From the NCBI GenBank assembly GCA_031264465.1, contig JAISDX010000139.1, positions 1 to 38,066 of the forward strand: a stretch of 38,066 nt of DNA, written 5' to 3'. Position numbers and translations under genes: made by a program. Below the pieces are notes generated by a model, which saw only the letters and a list, made by a program, of their open reading frames with translations, made no database searches and had not been told where the DNA came from. This document shows, one piece after another, positions 1-9,162 of this stretch. Position 1 is the stretch's first letter, and every line of letters starts with the position of its first letter. Origin of the DNA: Deltaproteobacteria bacterium (lineage in GTDB: Bacteria; Desulfobacterota; Desulfovibrionia; Desulfovibrionales; Desulfovibrionaceae).

Positions 1-909
1 TTGCAGCCTGCCCAGCCGGTGAGCCTGGCCCACCACCTGCTGGCCTACGCCTGGATGCTGCGGCGCGATTTCGAGCGTATGGACGATGCCCTGAAAAGGG
101 TGCGGGTTTCGCCCTTGGGCGCGGCCGCCCTGGCCGGCACCACCTACCCGCTGGACCCGGGCCTGGTGGCCGCCGAAGTGGGCTTTGCGGGCATATTCGC
201 CAACAGCATGGACGCGGTTTCGGACCGTGACTTCGCCCTGGAGCCGATGTTCTGCGCCTCGCTGTGCATGGCGCACCTCTCGCGCCTGTGTGAAGACCTG
301 ATCCTTTGGGCCAACCCGGCCTTCGGTTTTATCAGCCTGCCCGACGCCTATTCCACCGGCTCCAGCATCATGCCCCAGAAAAAAAACCCGGACGTGGCCG
401 AACTGATGCGCGGCAAAACCGGCCGGGTGTACGGCGCGCTTTTCTCGCTCCTCACCACCCTGAAAGGCCTGCCCATGACCTACAACCGCGACCTGCAGGA
501 GGACAAGGAGCCGTTTTTCGACGCGCACCACACCCTGGCCGCCTCGCTGGAGATCATGGCCGGCATGCTGGCGGTGATGAGCTTTAACGGCGGCCGCATG
601 CGCGAAAGCCTGAAGCGCGGCTTCGTAAACGCCACCGAGTTGGCCGACTATCTGGTGGGCAAGGGCATACCCTTTCGGGAGGCCCACCACCTGACCGGCC
701 GGGCCGTGGCCCTGGCCGAAGGGCGCGGCGTGGGCCTGGAAGACCTGAATCTTGCGGATTACCGGGAAATTTCGCCGCTGATCGGCGGCGACGTTTACGC
801 CGTGCTGGCCTTCGAGGCGGCCGTGGCCCGGCGCGAAACCCCGGGCGGCACCGGGCCGCGCTCCGTAACGCGCCAGATGGATGCCCTGCGCGCCTGGTTG
901 GGCTCCTGA
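1..909 (+). CDS. argH: Argininosuccinate lyase, C-terminal part (5' end outside window)
   Basis: Cleaves argininosuccinate to arginine and fumarate, the last step of arginine synthesis, in the cytoplasm. The reading frame is open at the window edge. It begins inside the family's conserved stretch ([16 protein letters not shown], matching the usual H-L-Q-x-A-Q-P segment around residue 160), so the TTG at position 1 is an internal leucine and not a start. The fumarase/aspartase signature [11 protein letters not shown] lies near residue 120 of the visible part and carries the mobile catalytic serine loop. The later [11 protein letters not shown] motif is also typical. About 302 of roughly 460 residues are visible, ending in TGA at 909. 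It converges on the HAD phosphatase gene with a gap of 12 bases. Confidence 0.95.
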   Translation: MQPAQPVSLAHHLLAYAWMLRRDFERMDDALKRVRVSPLGAAALAGTTYPLDPGLVAAEVGFAGIFANSMDAVSDRDFALEPMFCASLCMAHLSRLCEDLILWANPAFGFISLPDAYSTGSSIMPQKKNPDVAELMRGKTGRVYGALFSLLTTLKGLPMTYNRDLQEDKEPFFDAHHTLAASLEIMAGMLAVMSFNGGRMRESLKRGFVNATELADYLVGKGIPFREAHHLTGRAVALAEGRGVGLEDLNLADYREISPLIGGDVYAVLAFEAAVARRETPGGTGPRSVTRQMDALRAWLGS

Positions 910-921
910 ATTTGCCGTGAA

Positions 922-1584
922 TTAAGCGCCGCGCATCTCCAGCAGGGCTGCGGCCACTTCGCCCCAGCGGTTGAAATTGTTCACGCGCTCGTTCATTTCG
1001 CGGAGGCGCTCGCGCAACACGGCGGTGCCGAAGCGCAACGCATCGGGCACCAGGAGGGCGGCTTCAAGGTCGGTAAAGCTGTCGCCGGCGTAGGCCACGA
1101 CGGCTCCCCGGTCCAGGTGGTGGCGGACGATGCCGGCCTTGTCGATGCCGTTCTCCGGGCTGTAGAAGGGGGAGCCGGTGGGCGGTGACAGTTCCAGCGG
1201 GCCGCCCGGGTGGTACAGGCCAGGGCTGGCGTTTACCTCAAAGCTCTCCACGCCGGCGTTTTTCAGGATGATGTCGATATACCAGCGGCAACCGGCCGAA
1301 GCCACGGCCACGTGCCAGCCGGCCCGTTTGAGTTCGGCCGCATAGCGGGCCAGTTCCGGGTCGGGTTGCATGTCGCGCAGCACCCGCATGAGCCGTTCCT
1401 CCGGGGCGCGAATGGCCGCGTAAATGCGGCGCATGGCCTCGAAGTGGGTAATTTTGCGGGCCAGGTAGTCGCTCCAGGGCCGGAGCGCCGCCGGGGTGAG
1501 CAACTCTTCGGCCACCAGGTTGTAAAAGTCGTGTTTGGTAACGGTGCCGTCAAAGTCGGTTACCAGTACTTTATTCGCGGGCAT
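922..1584 (-). CDS. HAD-superfamily phosphatase (MtnX/SerB-like, class IB)
   Basis: Predicted cytosolic phosphomonoesterase. HAD motif I is VTDFDGTVT, with the nucleophile Asp at residue 10 and the acid/base Asp at residue 12. The C-terminal motif GDSFTDLEAA supplies the Mg-binding acidic residues. The first 75 residues resemble the helical cap of the IB subclass, as in MtnX-like phosphatases of methionine salvage and in phosphoserine phosphatase; the substrate cannot be set from sequence. I start it at the ATG at 1584, because AGGAGG lies 6 bases upstream. An upstream in-frame ATG at 1677 would add 31 residues unlike the family and has no such site. This gives 220 residues. It is divergent from the radical-SAM gene across about 116 bases. 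Confidence 0.85.
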   Translation of the reverse strand: MPANKVLVTDFDGTVTKHDFYNLVAEELLTPAALRPWSDYLARKITHFEAMRRIYAAIRAPEERLMRVLRDMQPDPELARYAAELKRAGWHVAVASAGCRWYIDIILKNAGVESFEVNASPGLYHPGGPLELSPPTGSPFYSPENGIDKAGIVRHHLDRGAVVAYAGDSFTDLEAALLVPDALRFGTAVLRERLREMNERVNNFNRWGEVAAALLEMRGA

Positions 1585-1700
1585 GTCGCCTCCTGCGGCA
1601 ACAATATACAAAAATGCCGGGCAAAGTAAATTATTGGACTTGACCGATGGCGGCAATTTGTTTATAAAAATAAACAAAGATTGAGCGGCAGGTTGCGGGT

Positions 1701-3116
1701 ATGAACGAGAATACTTTGAAAAAGTTGAAAATTCTGGCCGAATCCGCCAAGTATGACGCCGCCTGCACCTCCAGCGGGGTGGGGCGGGCCAATACGACGG
1801 GTGGAGTAGGCTCTGCCGCTTCCTGGGGCTGCTGCCATTCCTTCAGCGAAGACGGACGCTGCATCAGCCTGTTGAAAGTTCTTTTCACCAACCATTGCAT
1901 TTACGACTGCGCCTATTGCGTCAACCGCCGCAGCAACGACCTGCCGCGCGTTGCCTTTGGGGTGCGCGAACTGGCCGAACTGACCATCGAGTTTTACCGG
2001 CGCAACTACATTGAGGGCCTGTTTCTTAGCTCCGGCGTATTGCGCGGCCCCGACCACACCATGGAGCTCATAATCCGCAGCCTGCGCGAGCTGCGCGGCG
2101 CTTTGCGCTTTAACGGCTACATCCACGTAAAATGCATTCCGGGCGCGGATGCGGCCCTGATTCGCCAGGCCGGGCTTTTGGCCGACCGCCTGAGCGTGAA
2201 TATTGAAATCCCTTCCGAAGCCAACCTGAAGCGTCTGGCTCCGGAAAAGGATCATGACAGCGTTTACAAGCCCATGTACCACATTTGTAAAGGCGTGCTG
2301 GAAAACCGCGAGGAGCGCAAGAAATACCGTTCGGCCCCGAGCTTCGCCCCGGCCGGGCAGAGCACCCAGATGATTATCGGGGCTAGCGACGAGTGCGACC
2401 GCGACATTTTGCAGCTTTCCTCGCGCCTGTATGAAGGCCCGGCCCTGAAGCGCGTGTTCTATTCCGGCTTTGTGCCGGTGAATGCTTACGACAGCCGCCT
2501 GCCGGCCCTCAAGGCCGTGCCGTTGGTGCGGGAAAACCGCCTTTACCAGGCAGATTGGCTGATGCGCTTTTACGGTTTCGCGGCCGGCGAAATTCTGGAC
2601 GGCGCCCAGCCCAACCTGGATTTGCACTTGGACCCGAAAATAGCCTGGGCCCTGCGCCACCCCGAATTCTTTCCAGTGGACGCGAACCGGGCCGAGTACG
2701 GCGCAATTTTGCGCGTGCCGGGCATCGGCTTGCGCTCGGCCCGGCGCATCGTCCAGGCCAGGCGCTATAACCGGGTCACGCCAGAACATATGAAGCGCAT
2801 GGGGGTGGTAATGAGCCGGGCCAGGTTTTTTTTGGCGGATCTGGCCGGGCTGGGGCAGGGCGCTTGGGGCGCGCCCGTTCCTTCCGGCCGCGCCGTGAAG
2901 CTTGGCAACGCCTGGGACAATCTGCCGGGGCTGCGCGGCGGCACAATTCAGGAACTGGGGCCGGACTATGTCCGCTTGGCGCTGTTGGAACAGATGAAGC
3001 GGGGCAGGGAAAAGAAGAAGGCCGGCGTCCCGGTCCCGGCACAGCTCTCGCTTTTCGGCTCCGGCAGCGGGCGGGCGGCCCCGACTTCTGAAAGCCTGTT
3101 GGCGCTGCCGGTGTAG
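1701..3116 (+). CDS. Putative DNA modification/repair radical SAM protein
   Basis: Radical S-adenosylmethionine enzyme of the family annotated as putative DNA modification/repair protein (TIGR03916-type). The [4Fe-4S] triad is visible as NHCIYDCAYC, with cysteines at residues 66, 70 and 73. A helix-hairpin-helix DNA-binding motif (RVPGIGLRSARRIVQARR) sits near residues 338-357. Two further cysteines precede the triad in SWGCCHSF. The protein has 471 residues and ends in a basic, low-complexity tail (from about residue 400) that looks longer than the conserved core. It is coupled to the next gene with only 5 bases between stop and start. The partner family commonly sits beside it and is often fused to a uracil-DNA-glycosylase-like domain, so a nucleic-acid substrate is likely. 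The reaction is not known to me. Confidence 0.88.
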   Translation: MNENTLKKLKILAESAKYDAACTSSGVGRANTTGGVGSAASWGCCHSFSEDGRCISLLKVLFTNHCIYDCAYCVNRRSNDLPRVAFGVRELAELTIEFYRRNYIEGLFLSSGVLRGPDHTMELIIRSLRELRGALRFNGYIHVKCIPGADAALIRQAGLLADRLSVNIEIPSEANLKRLAPEKDHDSVYKPMYHICKGVLENREERKKYRSAPSFAPAGQSTQMIIGASDECDRDILQLSSRLYEGPALKRVFYSGFVPVNAYDSRLPALKAVPLVRENRLYQADWLMRFYGFAAGEILDGAQPNLDLHLDPKIAWALRHPEFFPVDANRAEYGAILRVPGIGLRSARRIVQARRYNRVTPEHMKRMGVVMSRARFFLADLAGLGQGAWGAPVPSGRAVKLGNAWDNLPGLRGGTIQELGPDYVRLALLEQMKRGREKKKAGVPVPAQLSLFGSGSGRAAPTSESLLALPV

Positions 3117-3121
3117 GCCGG

Positions 3122-3901
3122 ATGTTGGCTTTTCGTTATCCCCGCACTTTTGAAGGGCTGCTCAGCGCGGTGTTCGACGCCTACAAATTGCGCTCCTTTC
3201 CGGAAATGTTGCTGGAAGAGGGCGAAATAGCCCCGCTTACCGCCGGCGCCTGCCACCGGGTGGAACATACGGCGGAGAAATCCGGCCGGGTGTTCGCGGC
3301 CCTGCAAAAAAAACTCTCCCGCCAGGGCCTGCAAAAAGCCATGCTGGTCTGGCTGTCGGAGGAAGCGGGGAGCGATTTTTTGCTTTTCAGTTACATTCGC
3401 CGGATAATTGACGCGGCGCAACTCCTGGAGCTGGATCTGACCGACCCCCTGGTGCTGGACGTGAACCTGCTGGCCCGCAAGGTGGCCTGCGAGCGCTCGA
3501 AGCTGCTCGGCTTCGTGCGTTTTCAGAAAACGGCCGAAGGCGTTTACTTTGCCGTCATTGCCCCGCGCCATAATGTGCTCAGTCTGCTGCTCGCGCACTT
3601 TGCGGACCGTTTTGCGGCCGAACGCTGGCTGATTTATGACCTCAAGCGCCGCTGCGGGGTGTTTCACCAGGCTGGCCGCTTCCACTCCGCCGAGTTGGAC
3701 GCGCCCGCCCTGCGCGAGCTGGAAAAAAGCGGCCGCCTGCCCGTGGGCAGGCTGGCCGCTGACGAGGCTTTGCTGCAGGAAGTGTGGCGGAGCTATTTTA
3801 AATCCATAGCCATTCAGGAGCGGCGCAACCCGGAGTTACAGCGTCGCCTGATGCCGCGTCGCTACTGGAAATATCTGACCGAGGCGCCGAACGGTTTCTG
3901 A
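3122..3901 (+). CDS. DUF4130-type probable DNA metabolism protein
   Basis: Partner of the upstream radical-SAM gene (TIGR03915/DUF4130-type). The C-terminal signature is clear: WRSYFKSIAIQERRNPELQR starting near residue 221, followed by RRLMPRRYWKYLTE. In many bacteria this domain is followed in the same polypeptide by a uracil-DNA-glycosylase domain. Here the protein stops at residue 259, directly after the DUF4130 signature, so it is the stand-alone form. It is presumably cytosolic and translated together with the radical-SAM protein (5-base gap). A role in DNA repair or base modification is inferred from the partnership and the HhH motif of the partner. Confidence 0.85.
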   Translation: MLAFRYPRTFEGLLSAVFDAYKLRSFPEMLLEEGEIAPLTAGACHRVEHTAEKSGRVFAALQKKLSRQGLQKAMLVWLSEEAGSDFLLFSYIRRIIDAAQLLELDLTDPLVLDVNLLARKVACERSKLLGFVRFQKTAEGVYFAVIAPRHNVLSLLLAHFADRFAAERWLIYDLKRRCGVFHQAGRFHSAELDAPALRELEKSGRLPVGRLAADEALLQEVWRSYFKSIAIQERRNPELQRRLMPRRYWKYLTEAPNGF

Positions 3902-3922
3902 ACTTGAGGCGGCGGCAGCCAG

Positions 3923-3948
3923 GGAAACGCTGGTGAGCGGGCGTTTCC
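3923..3948. terminator. Inverted repeat between convergent genes
   Basis: GGAAACGC (3923-3930) pairs with GCGTTTCC (3941-3948) around a 10-base loop, midway between the convergent stops of the DUF4130 and macro-domain genes. There is no clear T-run on either side, so it may be a weak bidirectional terminator or only an RNA stem. Confidence 0.4.
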
Positions 3949-3965
3949 AATGGCGAATGCGGATT

Positions 3966-4550
3966 TTACAGTTTGCGCAAATTTTCTTCAAAAAGCGCGT
4001 CCACGGCCTCGCGGTGAGCTTGGGCCGAGTCTTCGGAAAAGCAGCAGAAAATTACTTCCACAAAGCCGGCTTGGCCTTCCAGATAGTCCAGCACGGCGCG
4101 CACGGCCACTTGGGCGGCCGCATGGCGCGGGTAGCCGTATACGCCGGTGGAGACGGCCGGAAAGGCCAGCGTGGCCGCCCCGGCTTCGCGGGCCAGGTCC
4201 AGGGAGTTGCGGTAACAGGCGGCCAGGGTGGCCGGCTCGCCCGCTTTGCCGCCGTACCAGACCGGCCCGACGGTGTGGATGACCCAGCGGGCCGGCAGGC
4301 GGTAACCCCCGGTGATTCGGGCTTCGCCCGGCGGGCATTTCATTTTTTGTCCGCCGGGTAATTGTTGATCTGAAACATCCGGGAGCCGGCGGCATGCCTC
4401 CAGGAGTTCCGGGCCGGCGGCCCGGTGAATGGCTCCATCCACCCCGCCGCCGCCCAGGAGCGAAGAGTTGGCGGCGTTGACGATGGCGTCCACCTTAAGG
4501 CGGGTGATGTCGCCGGTAGCAATGCGGATAAGGTCAAGCGGAGCGTGCAT
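3966..4550 (-). CDS. Macro-domain protein (O-acetyl-ADP-ribose deacetylase-like)
   Basis: Macro-domain hydrolase acting on ADP-ribose esters or ADP-ribosylated targets. The ADP-ribose pocket is present: [11 protein letters not shown] (residues 20-30), [16 protein letters not shown] (31-46, with the Asp of GGVDGAIH at 38), and the phosphate loop [11 protein letters not shown] (131-141). I start at the ATG at 4550, preceded by GGAGGGG; an upstream extension to 4634 lacks family similarity. The protein has 194 residues. It carries an extra stretch of about 14 residues (58-71, [14 protein letters not shown]) where MacroD-type proteins normally run straight from the CRxL region into C-P-x-G-E-A. 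It is monocistronic, facing away from the MBL gene. Confidence 0.88.
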   Translation of the reverse strand: MHAPLDLIRIATGDITRLKVDAIVNAANSSLLGGGGVDGAIHRAAGPELLEACRRLPDVSDQQLPGGQKMKCPPGEARITGGYRLPARWVIHTVGPVWYGGKAGEPATLAACYRNSLDLAREAGAATLAFPAVSTGVYGYPRHAAAQVAVRAVLDYLEGQAGFVEVIFCCFSEDSAQAHREAVDALFEENLRKL

Positions 4551-4847
4551 GGCACCCCTCCAGTGTTTGGCCGGTACTGGCCGGGTTCGCTTTCCGCAGG
4601 CCGGGCCGAACGGCCAGGCAGGCAAACAGGGCAAAAGCCAGACGGCATTTCGCTTTCACGGGAGCCGCTTTCTATTACTGGCTCTTGGCGGCATGATACA
4701 TAAACAGCCAGGATTCTCAAGCCCGCTTTGCCCCCGTTCGGGGATGAAGCAACCATACAAAATGCGTTGGCAAGATGCGATGATTTTGTATAAGGTGGCG
4801 CGGCCGGGGGGAGCTTTAAAGAAAATGCTGTTTAGCAAGAGGAAAAT
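4551..4847. other. Intergenic region between divergent macro-domain and MBL genes
   Basis: About 300 bases holding the promoters of both divergent genes. The Shine-Dalgarno of the macro gene is at its left edge and AGAGGA of the MBL gene at its right edge. No conserved RNA or extra gene was recognised. Confidence 0.5.
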
Positions 4848-5867
4848 ATGGCCGAAGAGATGATGCCCGGCGTCTACCGCATTGTGGCGCCGTTGCCGGG
4901 GAGCCCGCTTAAAAATATAAATTCGTACCTGATCAAAGGAAGTATCGGCGGCCGCCACCTGCTGGTGGACAACGCCTTCAACCATCCGGAAAGCTTGGCG
5001 GCGCTGCTGGCCGGACTGGACGAGGCCGGGGCCCGCCCGGAAGATCTGGATCTTTTTATCACCCATTGCCATGCCGACCACCTGGGGCTGACCAAGGCTC
5101 TCAGCCGCGGCCCCGCAACCAAGGTCTACGGCAGCGCCATTGACGCTTTTTTCATCAATGAAGTGGCCTCGGCCTGCAACCCGGCGGAAACCGCCAAGGG
5201 CCTGGACGGTATTTGGGGCGGCATTTACCTGCCAATGCAGCGGCACGGTTTTTCCCGCTCCGAGCTTGAGCTTGTCAGGCAGCGCCACCCGGCCGCCCTG
5301 TTCGGCCCGGGCCGGCAAATAGACTTTACAACGCTGGAAGACGGCGACATTCTTGAATACGGCGCTTACCGGCTGCGTGTACTGCACATGCCCGGGCACT
5401 CGCCCGGCCTGCTTACCCTCTATGCCGAAGAACAGCGGCTGTATTTTTCCGCCGACCATATTCTGGGCGACATCACGCCCAACATCAGCTTCTGGAGCAG
5501 CATGCCCGACCCGCTCGGCACTTATCTGGCGAGCTTGGACCGGGCGGCCAGGCTGGATATCCGGCTGAGCCTGCCTGCCCACCGCCGGGAAATTACCGAT
5601 ACCGCCGCCCGCATCGAATACCTGAAACAGCACCATGCCGAACGCCTGGAAGAAGTGTTGGCCGTTTTGACCGACGGTCCCCTGAACGCCCGGCAGACCG
5701 CCTCGCGCATGACCTGGTCGGGGCGGGCCAAAACCTGGGACGAGTTCCCGCCGTCCCAAAAGTGGTTCGCCGTGGGCGAGGCCTTCACCCATTTGTGTTA
5801 CCTGGCAATGCAGGGGCGGGCGCGTGAAACGGACGAAGGCGGGAATGTCGTTTTCAGCCGCCTTTAA
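4848..5867 (+). CDS. MBL-fold metallo-hydrolase
   Basis: Metallo-beta-lactamase-fold hydrolase, 339 residues and soluble. The metal-binding motif is THCHADHLG (His 73, His 75, Asp 77, His 78), followed by MPGHSPG, SADHILGD and SLPAHRRE, which supply the remaining metal ligands of a dinuclear site. After the core there is a C-terminal helical region of about 100 residues, of the type seen in LACTB2/glyoxalase-II-like hydrolases (winged-helix-like tail). The substrate is unknown; thioester or nucleic-acid hydrolysis are both possible for this group. It starts at the ATG at 4848 behind AGAGGA. It is followed by a 154-base gap before pyrH, so it is probably a separate unit. Confidence 0.85.
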   Translation: MAEEMMPGVYRIVAPLPGSPLKNINSYLIKGSIGGRHLLVDNAFNHPESLAALLAGLDEAGARPEDLDLFITHCHADHLGLTKALSRGPATKVYGSAIDAFFINEVASACNPAETAKGLDGIWGGIYLPMQRHGFSRSELELVRQRHPAALFGPGRQIDFTTLEDGDILEYGAYRLRVLHMPGHSPGLLTLYAEEQRLYFSADHILGDITPNISFWSSMPDPLGTYLASLDRAARLDIRLSLPAHRREITDTAARIEYLKQHHAERLEEVLAVLTDGPLNARQTASRMTWSGRAKTWDEFPPSQKWFAVGEAFTHLCYLAMQGRARETDEGGNVVFSRL

Positions 5868-6021
5868 GCCAGGACGGCGTCCAATTCAAAGGAAACTGCG
5901 TTTCCCAAACTTGTGCTTGCAATGACCGGCTGTTGCCGTCATACTAATGCGCGAAACTTTGTGCCGGAGCAGCCGGCCCTGCAACCCCGCTGTGGATTTT
6001 TGAAAAAGCCGAGAGGTTCAA

Positions 6022-6738
6022 ATGGGTGAATTGCGCTATAGAAGAATATTGCTGAAGCTGAGCGGCGAAGCTCTGGCCGGCCCGGCCGGTTTTGGCATTG
6101 ATCCGGCCACGGTTTCCAGGCTGTGCGCCGAATTGGGCAATGTTTTGCGCTACGGCGTGGAGCTGGCCATGGTTATCGGCGGCGGCAACATTTTCCGGGG
6201 CATGTCGGCCTCGGCCAAGGGCATGGACCGTTCCAGCGCCGACTACATGGGAATGCTGGCCACGGTGATGAACGCGGTGGCCGTGCAGGACGCCCTGGAA
6301 AAACTCGGGCACGCCACCCGGGTGCTTTCGGCCATTACCATGCAGGAAGTTTGCGAGCCCTATATCCGCCGCCGGGCCGAGCGGCACCTGGAAAAGGGGC
6401 GGGTAGTCATTTGCGCCGGCGGCACCGGCAACCCCTATTTCACCACGGACACCGCCGCCGCCCTGCGCGGCATGGAACTCAAGTGCGACGCCATTATCAA
6501 AGCCACCAAGGTGGACGGCGTGTACGACAAGGACCCGGTGCGCTTTCCGGATGCGGTAAAGTACAAGACCGTCTCCTATGACGAGGCCATCCAGAAGCGC
6601 CTGGGCATCATGGACGCTACGGCCGTCTCGCTGGCCATGGAAAACAATGTGCCGATCATTGTCTGTAATATGTTCAACGGGGATATTACCCGTCTGGTTC
6701 TTGGCGAAGATGTCGGAACAGTAGTGCAAGGAGAATAA
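6022..6738 (+). CDS. pyrH: Uridylate (UMP) kinase
   Basis: Bacterial hexameric UMP kinase, converting UMP to UDP with ATP in pyrimidine nucleotide synthesis. Family motifs are LKLSGEAL (residues 11-18), GGGNIFRG, the nucleotide-binding [15 protein letters not shown], and the [13 protein letters not shown] segment of amino-acid-kinase folds. Its length of 238 residues is standard. It is directly followed by frr with a 6-base gap, a widespread arrangement. The usual upstream rpsB-tsf pair is not present here; an MBL hydrolase lies upstream instead. The start is the ATG at 6022, 5 bases after a GAGAGG-like site. Confidence 0.97.
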   Translation: MGELRYRRILLKLSGEALAGPAGFGIDPATVSRLCAELGNVLRYGVELAMVIGGGNIFRGMSASAKGMDRSSADYMGMLATVMNAVAVQDALEKLGHATRVLSAITMQEVCEPYIRRRAERHLEKGRVVICAGGTGNPYFTTDTAAALRGMELKCDAIIKATKVDGVYDKDPVRFPDAVKYKTVSYDEAIQKRLGIMDATAVSLAMENNVPIIVCNMFNGDITRLVLGEDVGTVVQGE

Positions 6739-6744
6739 AGAAAT

Positions 6745-7299
6745 ATGGAAAATGTGAAACAAGACGCGGAAGAGCGCATGGGCAAGGCCATTGCCGCGCT
6801 GGAGCGCGAATTCGCCGGCCTGCGCACCGGCCGGGCCAGCACCGCCCTGGTGGAAAACATCAAGGTGGACTATTACGGCACCCCCACTCCCATAAACCAG
6901 TTGGGCTCGGTCGCCGTGCCGGACAGCCGCACCATCACCATCCAGCCCTGGGACCGCGGTTCTTTCGGCTTGGTGGAAAAAGCCATCCAGAAGGCCGACC
7001 TGGGCCTGAACCCGATGAACGACGGCAAGCTCATTCGCATTGCCATTCCGCCTCTCACCGAAGAGCGGCGCAAAGACCTGGTCAAAGTGTCGCGCAAGTA
7101 CACCGAAGACAGCAAGGTGGCCATCCGCAACATCAGGCGCGACGCCAACGACTCCCTGAAAAAGCTGGAAAAGGATAAAACCATCAGCGAAGACGACAGC
7201 AAGAAGGCGCAGGATTTCATTCAGAAGCTGACCGACAGCTACGTGGCCAAGGCCGACAAGGTGGCCCAGGCCAAGGAAAAGGAAATAATGGAGATATAG
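6745..7299 (+). CDS. frr: Ribosome recycling factor
   Basis: Releases the post-termination ribosome from mRNA together with EF-G. The 184-residue length and the motifs [31 protein letters not shown] and [13 protein letters not shown] are characteristic of the three-helix-bundle protein with its beta/alpha/beta hinge domain. AAGGAG (6728-6733) overlaps the end of pyrH, so the two genes are probably co-transcribed and translationally coupled. A strong terminator lies about 27 bases after the stop, so uppS-cdsA, often found next, are not part of this operon. Confidence 0.97.
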   Translation: MENVKQDAEERMGKAIAALEREFAGLRTGRASTALVENIKVDYYGTPTPINQLGSVAVPDSRTITIQPWDRGSFGLVEKAIQKADLGLNPMNDGKLIRIAIPPLTEERRKDLVKVSRKYTEDSKVAIRNIRRDANDSLKKLEKDKTISEDDSKKAQDFIQKLTDSYVAKADKVAQAKEKEIMEI

Positions 7300-7325
7300 C
7301 CGGCCTTAGCCGGCTACGGATAAAG

Positions 7326-7345
7326 CCGGGGTTCTCCCCGGTTTT
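7326..7345 (+). terminator. Rho-independent terminator of pyrH-frr
   Basis: CCGGGG (7326-7331), loop TTCT, CCCCGG (7336-7341), followed by TTTT. It sits just before the end of the convergent transporter gene. Confidence 0.85.
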
Positions 7346-7346
7346 C

Positions 7347-8288
7347 TCATTTTATGCCGTTACGCAGGCGGGTGGCCAGCAGGATGCCGCAGAGAATCAT
7401 GGCGCCGCTCATCAGGTGCACCCGGTTCACATCTTCGTGCAGCAGCAGCCAGCCCAGGAGTCCGCTGAACAGGGGCAGGCTGTAATAGATGAGCGAGGCG
7501 TTGCCGGGGCCGATGGAGAGTACGGAGCGGTTCCACCAGAAAAAGGAGATGATGGTGGGCATGAGGGCAAGGTAGAGCAGGCAGAGCGCCACCTTGGGGC
7601 TGAAGTTGATATGATAGTCCGGCGTGAGAGCGTATTCGGCCGCGGCCAGGGGCAGGCTGGTGGCCAGGGCCATGAGGAACATGAGGGTGAAAAAGGAGCT
7701 GCTGCTGGCGCCGGCCGGGCGGAAGCGCAGTTGAATGGTGTAGACGGCAAAGAGCATGGAGGCGGCCAGCATGAGCAGGTCGCCCTTATGAAAGCCGAGC
7801 GAAAGCAGGGCGCTGAAGTCGCCGCGCACCGCCAGGAAGAGCACGCCGGCCAGGGTCAGGATTATCCCCGCGATGCGTTGCGGGCTGAGCGCTTCCTTGA
7901 ACAGGATTCTGGCCATGATTATGGTCAGAATGGGGCTGGAAGTGGCTATCAGGGTAAGGTTCAGGGCGGCGGTGGTATGGGCCGCCGTGTACAGCAGGGC
8001 CGCGAACAGCGTGGCGCCGGTAAGGGTTGCCGAAAGGTAGTAGCGAAAGTGGGCCTTGATGGCCGGCCAGTCCCGGCGCAGGCCGCCGTAACAGAACGGC
8101 AGGATCATGGCGCTGGCCAGCAGCCAGCGCAGCATGGCCATGGCGACCGGCGGCATCTGGTCGTTCAGGGTGCGGGCCACAATAAAGTTGCCGCTCCATA
8201 ACAAAGTGGCCCCAAGGGCGTAAAGGGCGCCGCCCGCGTTCATACGCGGCGCGGCAATGCTGCGGGTGTGGCCGTTCTGGTTTGGCAT
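7347..8288 (-). CDS. DMT-superfamily (EamA) transporter
   Basis: Inner-membrane transporter of the drug/metabolite superfamily, 313 residues with two EamA repeats and about ten hydrophobic helices. The typical opening [21 protein letters not shown] is present, as is the end of repeat one ([14 protein letters not shown]). Members export amino acids or metabolites, or import nucleotide sugars; the substrate cannot be told here. The start at 8288 has a poor ribosome-binding site. An internal ATG at 8243 ([11 protein letters not shown]) would still keep the first helix, so the start is uncertain. The gene is convergent with frr. Confidence 0.85.
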   Translation of the reverse strand: MPNQNGHTRSIAAPRMNAGGALYALGATLLWSGNFIVARTLNDQMPPVAMAMLRWLLASAMILPFCYGGLRRDWPAIKAHFRYYLSATLTGATLFAALLYTAAHTTAALNLTLIATSSPILTIIMARILFKEALSPQRIAGIILTLAGVLFLAVRGDFSALLSLGFHKGDLLMLAASMLFAVYTIQLRFRPAGASSSSFFTLMFLMALATSLPLAAAEYALTPDYHINFSPKVALCLLYLALMPTIISFFWWNRSVLSIGPGNASLIYYSLPLFSGLLGWLLLHEDVNRVHLMSGAMILCGILLATRLRNGIK

Positions 8289-8436
8289 GGCTGGTTTATA
8301 TATGTTGCGCCTTTATCTTGCCAGACGTTTTTCCCGTTGCTATGCTTTAAAAAAATCGGATGAACCACCTCCTGGCCGGCCGGCCCCGCCTGAGCGGGGG
8401 AGGTCCGTTTTTCCGTTTTGCAAGGAGAGAGAGCTT

Positions 8437-9135
8437 ATGAGCGTTAATGTAACCTGGCACGGACATGCGAATTTCCAGATTGAAAGCCAGGGTGTAAATA
8501 TTTTGATCGACCCGTTCTTCACCGGCAACCCCAGGGCCGGCCTCGCCTGGGACCAGGCCCCCCGGCCGGACGTGGTTCTGGTAACCCACCTGCACGGCGA
8601 CCACGCCGGCGATGCGGTGGATTTGTGCCGGAAGTACGGCGCGAAGCTCGGCACCGTGGTCGGAGCCGGGGAAAAACTGATGGAAGCCGGCGTGCCGCAG
8701 GCCCAGATTATCGGCGGCGGCGGGTTCAACATTGGCGGAACGGTTGAACATGGCGGAGTGAAATTCACCATGACCGAGGCTTTCCATACCAGCGAGTCCG
8801 GCGCGCCGGTGGGCTTCATCATCACGCTGCAGGACGGCTTTACCATCTACCACGCGGGCGATACCGGCATTTTCCGCAACATGAAGACTTGGGGCGAGCT
8901 CTATTCCATTGACCTCGCGCTGTTGCCCTGCGGCGGCTTTTATACCATGGACGCCCGCCAGGCCGCCCTGGCCGCCGCCTACCTGAAAGCCGCCGTGGCC
9001 GTGCCCATGCATTGGGGCACTTTCCCGGTGCTGATCCAGGACCCGAAGGCCTTTGCGGCGGAAGTCGCCGCCAGCGCGCCGGATTGCAGCCCGCTGCTGA
9101 TGCGGCCGGGCGAGACAGCCAGTTTTGACCGTTAA
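8437..9135 (+). CDS. UPF0173-type metal-dependent hydrolase
   Basis: Small MBL-fold hydrolase of 232 residues. [11 protein letters not shown] supplies the metal ligands His 51, His 53, Asp 55 and His 56. The family opening is visible as [15 protein letters not shown] followed by [11 protein letters not shown]. Later metal-site motifs YHAGDTG and PMHWGTFP are also present. The start at the ATG at 8437 follows AAGGAGA by 8 bases; a longer open frame back to 8257 has no family similarity and overlaps the transporter gene. The physiological substrate of this family is unknown. It lies 27 bases upstream of the DEAD-box helicase gene and could be co-transcribed with it. Confidence 0.9.
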   Translation: MSVNVTWHGHANFQIESQGVNILIDPFFTGNPRAGLAWDQAPRPDVVLVTHLHGDHAGDAVDLCRKYGAKLGTVVGAGEKLMEAGVPQAQIIGGGGFNIGGTVEHGGVKFTMTEAFHTSESGAPVGFIITLQDGFTIYHAGDTGIFRNMKTWGELYSIDLALLPCGGFYTMDARQAALAAAYLKAAVAVPMHWGTFPVLIQDPKAFAAEVAASAPDCSPLLMRPGETASFDR

Positions 9136-9162
9136 CATATTTCATCAGCTATCGGAGTTTTG

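Noticed and set aside
5891..5905. GGAAAC-TGC-GTTTCC inverted repeat before pyrH
   Set aside because: Short stem with a 3-base loop and no T-run. It resembles the repeat at 3923-3948, but two copies do not make a repeat family.
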